DNA of 64,000 nucleotides from Endothia cerciana (Eukaryota; Ascomycota; Sordariomycetes; Diaporthales; Cryphonectriaceae), in contig JALRMH010000011.1 in the NCBI GenBank assembly GCA_026119935.1, positions 434,001-498,000 on the forward strand. Direction: 5' to 3'. The position numbers were made by a program, and so were the translations under genes. This document shows, piece by piece, positions 57,974-64,000 of the stretch; within the stretch, counting starts at the first letter, position 1; each line of letters starts with the position of its first letter. The notes beneath the pieces were generated by a model that saw only the letters and a program-made list of their open reading frames with translations, had not been told where the DNA came from and did no database searches.

Positions 57974-58834
57974 CTTGAACAGAGTCGCTCCGAGGTCTGC
58001 GGTCGATGGGTGGGGGAAGCTCGTGACTCAGTGCACCACGGCAAAGGAGGCCTGTGTGATTTCCACCGGTCGGTGGTTGATCTGACGTGGGCTAGGCTGC
58101 CGGCCAATTGCTAGCTGCTGGGGGGGTCGAACGTCTGAGATGCTGCACTGGGGCTACGGTGAGGCTATTGACCTGTGCAACTTAGGACTCGGCGAGTTGA
58201 GTGGGACAGGACACGATTGGTAGTGGTTGGAAAGATCCGTTGTAGGTTCAGGGTCGTGCAACTTTTCTGGAACACAGACTGAAATCTGGGGTAATGTCAG
58301 CGACCGAACATGTATCGATACTTTGCCGCCGGAGGGTCCGGCGCGCTGTAAAGTCGCCGTAGCTGCGGTGGGCACGCGGCCGATAGCGGAGAGGCTCTAG
58401 CACACAGTGCTAATGTGGTACTGAAACGCTCGCGGGAACAGTGCAGCAGACTCAGGTATCTTCTTATTTGCGGAGGTATAATGACGTGCTCGCAGCTATC
58501 TGGAACGGGAGACAGATTGACTCCACAGCCTCGTACCTCGACATTGTCTGACTACCGTGTACTTGCTTCCTTAGTAGTACTCTAGTGGAATCGGTCATCT
58601 TTTCTATCAGCATATGCCCTTCAGGTGAGAGTGTCATATCATGCCAGTTAGGGGGCTTCCTAGTGATCAGCGATCAGGAGCCTTTGTTGTTATTCATTTA
58701 CTCGGCTGATGTCTTTCTATCGTACATCCCTATGAGGCCGCAAGTCGCATCTCCTAATTTTTGCAAAGTCAATGCCTGCCCATATAACACCTTGCTATAA
58801 ATCATGCTCGCTGTCGCCCGGAGATCGTACAACC
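57974..58834. other. intergenic region
   Basis: About 860 bp, promoter side of the cystathionine beta-lyase and 3' side of the next minus-strand gene. Nothing was recognised. Confidence 0.6.
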
Positions 58835-60312
58835 CTACTCGAACAATCCTACTTGGTTGGGCGTACGCTTTTGATTATCTTCTGATCCCTTTTTTGAAGC
58901 CTCCTGGTCCTCGCCATTGCACAGGGTTAGCTCATCATCCGGCGCCATGGTGCCAACCTCTCCACCCGCCGTCGAGGGAGCGCCAGCCTCCTCGTCTGCA
59001 ACCGCCAGAGCATATTGTACGCCCCAGAGACTCAGCCTTCGTTTTGGGTTGGAGTCCACTGATGGCTTGGCCCCTGGCATGTGGTGCCCTCCGATGGTTA
59101 GTTGGGCCATCTGGGCGCCACGCTCGCCCTGCCTGGCTGCCCTCTGACGTCCAACACAGCGCGAGTACCAGGCACGATACACCGGCAGCGAGGCCGGTAT
59201 GCCCACGCCGATCAGGGTGAGTGATTGCTCGATTGCCGACGCGGCGATCACCTCGGGATTCGGCGCCTGAGCATCCAGCAGAACGGCCAGTCGCCAAACG
59301 CCCGCCGCGGCGGCACTTCAGTGGCCCACCCATAGTCAGCCTCGATGGACACGGTCCGGCCAGCAGCGCGGGATGGGAAGGCGCTGGGGGAGAACTCACA
59401 ATACGCCCAGGCTCAGGCTTCCGGCGATGATCATCTTCTCCCGTGGTGGCTTGTGCAGGTTCCAGACCAGTATCCAAGGTAATAACGCAAAGCACATGTC
59501 CACAAGAATCGTCGATACCAAGAGAGTCGAATTAGTGAGTCGAGCTGTTTTGGGAGCTCCGACAGGACGGGAAAAGTGCTACACAGGATACGTTACTCAC
59601 TGAAGTATAGGACAAACACTGGTTCCGTATTTACGCATTTTCCTGGGATACGATAGTCCCATCCCGCAGCTAGAGGCGTACACCTGAATATCTGGATGAA
59701 TGCGAACACTGTGTATCCGACATCAGCTTTCACAATGGTTTCCCGAGAGGCTTTGAGGTCTTCTTCTTTGTCTTCATTTGTCAAATCAACCCCCTCCCCC
59801 ACCAAAAAATATATAGGAAACACCTACAGATGCTTGTTATGCTGCATAAGACGATGCTAGACCACGTCAAAACTTTGTGCCATCGATCCAGCGAAAATCG
59901 GAGCAGAAAGAGGCCGACGGATGATTTGGCGAACGCCGTGCCGACTCCGAAGCAACATGTCGAGATACGCACAAGGAGATTGGTATGCGCCAGGGCATCG
60001 ATTGAGATATTGGGATCGGGCAGTCCGTTTATCATCACAGCCTGCCAGTTGGCATGTGATATCACATCCAGTATCTTGTCCACAAGCTGTATCAATCTTA
60101 GGACCGCTCACCGGGCAATGAGTACACGGCGGACTTACAGAGGCGACCACGAAGCAAATGTCGTCAAGCCCATATCTCGAGACGAAGTAGATCCGAGTGT
60201 AGATTCGGAACAAGACAAGGACAAAGACCACGGCTGCCAGAGACCAGCAGATGGCCATGAGCTGGGACACCTGGAGTCCCTGGCCCCCATCTATCTCTAT
60301 CGTCGATGGCAT
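58835..60312 (-). CDS. fungal rhodopsin-fold seven-helix membrane protein
   Basis: Five exons, 60312-60139, 60086-59828, 59708-59601, 59544-59400 and 59315-58835, join in frame to 388 residues (introns 52, 119, 56 and 84 bp). The first helix is LMAICWSLAAVVFVLVLFRI, then RYGLDDICFVVAS at the usual helix 1-2 loop position. Further helices lie in ISTCCFGVGTAFAKSSVGLF, LTWSSIVLCSITSI, STILVDMCFALLPWILVWNL followed by HKPPREKMII, and EVIAASAIEQSLTLIGVGIP. The layout (R-YG-DD, NLHKPPREK after helix 5-6) is that of the large fungal integral-membrane family often called Pth11-like or SAT4-type rhodopsin domain. No CFEM domain precedes it. Such proteins are candidate receptors in plant-associated fungi, but the ligand is unknown. 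The C-terminal tail is hydrophilic and acidic. Confidence 0.83.
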
Positions 60313-61917
60313 TCAGTCACGCCCCGCGAATGATGGAAGATACCAGACCCTTCTTAAAGTAGGCATATGGGGGAGACCTCTGAAATGTCCGAGGAGGCGA
60401 ATACCCTGGAGGAGTCACATATGGCACGAGACTACCCCGCCGTTGAAGACAGGGCGGGTCTACGTGGGAAGGGTGGGAACCGGTGCGGCAAACGTCGATG
60501 ATGGAGGTGGCAGTAGCTCAATATTCGCCATCGCGGTATGTATGAGGGCCCGGCTGCTGGTCAGGCCGCTTGTCTAGAAGCTTCTGTTCGATGTCTCAGC
60601 CTGGGCCTCCATCTTATCCCGACGGTGTCCGCCTGGGACTAGCGTCACAACGAGCCCGTTCGTTTTTCTTGGAAGATTCCTCTGTCTCTTATGGACGCGG
60701 CTGAATGCGTCTTCGTCTTCTGGGGGCAGGGTAGAGTGCCGACCGCCCACCGAGGATCGAGCCTCAGGTACGGGTTCTTTCCGGATTCTGTTTCCATCCT
60801 GGGCGTGAATCAGGCTCAGAACCAGCTTCGTGAGCCACAGTCAGATGGATTTAAACATGAGGCGACTGTTTATGCGGACCCAAAGCTCAAGGTCTGCCCC
60901 ATCGTGACGCTTTGATATTTGTGTCCGGTCCTGAACTCGTTCCGGGAGGCCGAACGGGTCCGCGGCGGGAGAACGCCGTCTTCCAAGGTTATAATCATCT
61001 ATAAGAGAGTGAACCTCGTGGCTAACAGGACCTGTACGTCTTTGTCAGGGAATCTTATCAGGCGCTTTGGAATCGACGCTTGCGGAGCAATCATATGATT
61101 TAACTCTCGCGGACGGCATAGGTCTACATAGCTCAAGTACGTAGGCAACGCCGATCAGCACAGGTGAAGTAGACTTCACAGTCCCGCGTCTTGGAGGGAG
61201 CCGGGAAGAACACGCCGGTGAGCTCTGGGGAGCGTGTCCCAAGCTATGACGGAGTATCTTGCGAGAAGGTGTATGACACGGTATCCGACGGGGGAATTCT
61301 AAAGGTGAAGGTACCTGAGGGAGGAACCAAGTTTTCCCCAGCCGCCCTCTGGGAGCGGGACGGTCACCTGGGGTAAGACTAAACAGGGCCTCTACGGAAC
61401 TTGAACAAGTCTATTGAAGTCCTCGTGCTGATACAGACTCTTGCCTGCGCAGTTATCTGATGAGGGTTTTGATATCAAGGAGCCGAGACCCATAAGCACC
61501 GGACACACTTAGAGAGGAGACATAAAGGATAGGGAGCCCCTGCTATGAGGAGCGTACAAGGAAGACACAAGATGGCCACACTAGTTCAGACAACGCGTTC
61601 CGGCGAAATCCAGTACTGCTTTTGCGAACATGTGTAGCCTGTTGTGATGAAGAAGTTGCGAGATCCGACTGATACGTCGGCGTTCTATGATCGCCTGTCT
61701 ATCGGGTTTCTAACCCAAACGCCTCGCATCAAACACGCTTCGAAAGAGAACCACCCAGAAGTCAGTACCTGATTATAATGTCCATAATCCCGTCCTCTAG
61801 CCGGCCCAACTCTATCAGGTTCCCATTTTATCTATCACGCCCAGACCCCCGAAAAACCGTGCAAACTTTTTGTGAAGATATCAAAATACCTCCTTGGATC
61901 CCGTTGCCAACCACTCA
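60313..61917. other. 1.6-kb gene-poor stretch
   Basis: No complete gene was supported. A short plus-strand frame at about 61230-61376 reads protein-like (SYDGVSCEKVYDTVSDGG, then LKVKVPEGGTKFSPAALWER) and ends near a GTAAGA donor-like site. It could be a decayed or unrecognised exon. Confidence 0.45.
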
Positions 61918-63729
61918 TCACTCCCCAGACGACACGGCAAACTTGCTCAGAGCCCTCAGCCTCGCGCCGTAGGTATACAGCAAGAAGATGCCGATGATCC
62001 CGATGGTGCTCAGGCCACCAAGCAGGCTCGTCCCCATCGCCACGCCCAGGTTGCCGTACAGCGGCCCGGCGAACAGGATACTGCCGCAGGCCATCGCGCT
62101 GCGGAAGAAGTCATTGCCGGCGAAGAGGGAGGCGGCGTACTGAGGGTAGCTGGTGGGGATGTAGACGAAGAGACACTGCATGACCACGAAGACGGTCGCG
62201 CCGTAGACAGTGATGCCGATGGTGGGGGCGATCCACGGGGACTGCGGAGCCGCCGTCCAGGCGAAGATGAAGAGGCCCACGGTAGGCCCGAAGCTCGCGA
62301 CGAGCGCCGGGATGAGGCGGTTCTCCTGGACAGGCCAGCCCTTGGCGCGGATGCGAGGGTTCATGTAAAAGTATATGTAGCTGATGTACACCGCGATGCC
62401 GACGATACAGGCCACCAGGACGCACAAGAAGACGAGCCCGATCTGGCCAGGGGTCATGCCGTAGTACGCCGGGTAGACGAGCGGGAAGACCTCGAAGAAG
62501 CTGTAATAGATACCGTAGATGATAGCCGTATAGATCTGGACAAACAGGATCGCAGGGTCCTTGATGGTGATCTCAAGCGGCTTGATTAACGCATCGACTA
62601 GGACAGCCGAGGCCTTCATGTTCCGCTGGTCGATCTCGCTCTGCGACATGAAACGCGCGTCGCCCGTCAGCTTGCGCAGCCTCTGTGCGCGGCGGAGCAG
62701 GATGTTGGGCGCGCTGGTCTCGGGCAGCAGGAAGAACATGGCCAGAAAGATCGGGCTCGCGGCCCAGATAACTTCAAGCAGGGACCAGCGCCATCCCATG
62801 ATCGGGACACTATACCCGCTAAGAAGGGGTCCTAAGGCTGGGCCACAGTACGCACTGGAGACCCATGCGACCAGGGCGTAGGGCAGGCTCAGCAGGCTGT
62901 ACATGTCGCCGACGGAGGCGCCGCCGGAGGCGAGACAGGGCGAGCCGAAGAAGCCCTGGAGGAAACGCAGGACCATGAGGCCGGGGTAGTTGCCCACCAG
63001 TGCGGTCGGGAGCGACATGATGGTGTATAGGAACATGGTGACCACGTAGACAGGGTTCCTGCCGATGGCTGGGAGCTCAGAAAGCGGGCTGAAGATGAGA
63101 GGACCGGTTCCGTAGCCCAGCACGAACAGGGACAGCCCAAGGGCAGCCTTGGTCTTCCCGACGCTGAACTCCTCCATCACGCCGCTTTCAGAAGTGGTAT
63201 AGATGGCCGAGGACATGTAGACGACGAACGTGTAGAGGCAGATGATGGTGGTGACCAGAGCACGGCGTAAGTTGGACCAGTTCTGCGGGTTCTCGGGGTC
63301 GTCGGAATAGTACCAGTCCACCAGGATCGCACCGTCCTTCGTCCTCCGCGGCACGATGGGTATTGACTTTGTCTTGTCGAGCTCGTGCATCTCATCGACC
63401 TCGAGACGGTCCTGGGTGTATGGCAGCGTCTCTTCCCGGCTCCTGGTCCGGTGAAGACCCAGGTCCGCCCGCTCACCCGCCTTCTCATAGGGCTGTGCAT
63501 CCCTGTTCTCCCTTTGCTTCTCTTCGTCGTCCGATGTCGAAGAGTCTGAAGACGAGCTGGGGACGCTGCCGAACACGGGCGGTTGACACGGTGTCTCGTC
63601 GTTCATGAGTGCAACCCATGTCTCTGGCAGCTTGAAGTCTGGTCTCTCTTCTGGATACTTCAGGCTTGTGTTCCTGGTGACCATGCGGATAAGCCCGCCA
63701 AATGCGGTATCCCGGATGGCACTTGACAT
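61918..63729 (-). CDS. MFS drug:H+ antiporter, DHA1 (Flr1-like)
   Basis: Single exon, 603 residues, twelve predicted helices. The hydrophilic N-terminal 150 residues end in the family signature VDWYYSDDPENPQNWSNLRR (138-156 region). Helices follow with VVYMSSAIYTTSESGVMEEF, the antiporter motif C area GYGTGPLIFSPLSE (205-218) and GRNPVYV, FLQGFFGSPCLASGGASVGD, GWRWSLLEVIW, and LPETSAPNILLRRAQRLRK before the central loop. The pattern fits the DHA1 group that includes Flr1 and Mdr1, plasma-membrane exporters of azoles, benomyl and other toxic compounds. The actual substrate cannot be told. No biosynthetic cluster genes sit next to it. The start is the first true ATG, beginning MSSAIRDTAFGGLIRMVTRN. 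Confidence 0.92.
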   Translation of the reverse strand: MSSAIRDTAFGGLIRMVTRNTSLKYPEERPDFKLPETWVALMNDETPCQPPVFGSVPSSSSDSSTSDDEEKQRENRDAQPYEKAGERADLGLHRTRSREETLPYTQDRLEVDEMHELDKTKSIPIVPRRTKDGAILVDWYYSDDPENPQNWSNLRRALVTTIICLYTFVVYMSSAIYTTSESGVMEEFSVGKTKAALGLSLFVLGYGTGPLIFSPLSELPAIGRNPVYVVTMFLYTIMSLPTALVGNYPGLMVLRFLQGFFGSPCLASGGASVGDMYSLLSLPYALVAWVSSAYCGPALGPLLSGYSVPIMGWRWSLLEVIWAASPIFLAMFFLLPETSAPNILLRRAQRLRKLTGDARFMSQSEIDQRNMKASAVLVDALIKPLEITIKDPAILFVQIYTAIIYGIYYSFFEVFPLVYPAYYGMTPGQIGLVFLCVLVACIVGIAVYISYIYFYMNPRIRAKGWPVQENRLIPALVASFGPTVGLFIFAWTAAPQSPWIAPTIGITVYGATVFVVMQCLFVYIPTSYPQYAASLFAGNDFFRSAMACGSILFAGPLYGNLGVAMGTSLLGGLSTIGIIGIFLLYTYGARLRALSKFAVSSGE

Positions 63730-63910
63730 TATGTATAGTGGTGGAGGGTCTCAAGAGGTATAGCAAGACTAGAGTGTCTGGGCATCTAGGATAAGTGATG
63801 CTGATAGGTAATGGAGACGGTGCTTTCCTTTGAGGCTTCAGAGACCAAGCCGGGGACTTGAGGATTTGACAAGACGCTTGTATGTGATTTTGATGCAATC
63901 ATAGCCACCA

Positions 63911-63925
63911 CCCCCCCCCCCCCCC
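63911..63925. repeat. 15-base C run
   Basis: Homopolymer C tract about 180 bp upstream of the DHA1 transporter start, within a 271-bp end stretch that also contains an ATATTTATAC TATA-like string near 63942. Long C runs are prone to length errors in sequencing. Confidence 0.85.
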
Positions 63926-64000
63926 AAAAGGGAGATGGACAAAATATTTATACAACATCTCATCAAAAGTGTCATACCGTGAATTCCTAGCAACGGGGAG

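Noticed and set aside
61894..62589. 231-codon plus-strand open frame
   Set aside because: Antisense shadow of the DHA1 transporter; the charged His/Asp/Arg-rich composition is an artefact of GC-rich wobble positions.

Overview
The window comes from the nuclear genome of a filamentous ascomycete (Pezizomycotina, most likely a Sordariomycete). Evidence is GC-rich coding sequence, short phase-consistent introns (about 50-190 bp) with GTRNGT-type donors and CTRAC-like branch points, and a gene set including a Sordaria/Neurospora-type MOB3, a fungal SigF-type NTF2-like protein, a fungal rhodopsin-fold membrane protein and fungal MFS transporters. No database search was possible. Names rest on recognised motifs and on exon joins that restore one reading frame.

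Region by region: 1-12.6 kb is a gene-poor tract rich in homopolymer runs, microsatellites and recurrent GTAC-type short palindromes; no protein gene could be supported. From 12.7 to 24 kb: a small putative tail-anchored protein (+), CDC73 (-), an ascomycete protein ending in a conserved Cys motif (-), a LEU5-type mitochondrial carrier (-), a METTL4-like MT-A70 methyltransferase (+), mitoribosomal protein uL23m (-) and a DJ-1/PfpI protein (-). From 24 to 40 kb: TSC1/hamartin (+), a single-pass membrane protein (+), a SigF NTF2-like membrane protein (+), PEX7 (-), a CUE-AlkB-GRF dioxygenase (+), a large anchored unknown protein (-) and a catalytic-Cys-less UBC-fold protein (-).

From 40 to 53 kb: an unknown charged protein (+), DBP10 (-), MOB3 of the STRIPAK complex (+), a nodulin-like MFS transporter (-) and a SERINC/TMS1 protein (+). 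From 53 to 64 kb the density drops: a hidden three-exon 73-residue protein (+), cystathionine beta-lyase (-), a seven-helix rhodopsin-like membrane protein (-) and a DHA1 drug:H+ antiporter (-).

The genes are mostly unrelated housekeeping functions: transcription elongation, ribosome assembly, mitochondrial translation, CoA transport, peroxisome import, TOR control, methionine metabolism and nucleic-acid methylation or demethylation. No biosynthetic cluster, transposon, CRISPR array, rRNA or convincing tRNA was seen. Several divergent pairs share short promoters (PEX7/AlkB, DBP10/MOB3, LEU5/METTL4). The least explained material is the left gene desert, the two small spliced genes and a few compact palindromic or telobox-like promoter sites.
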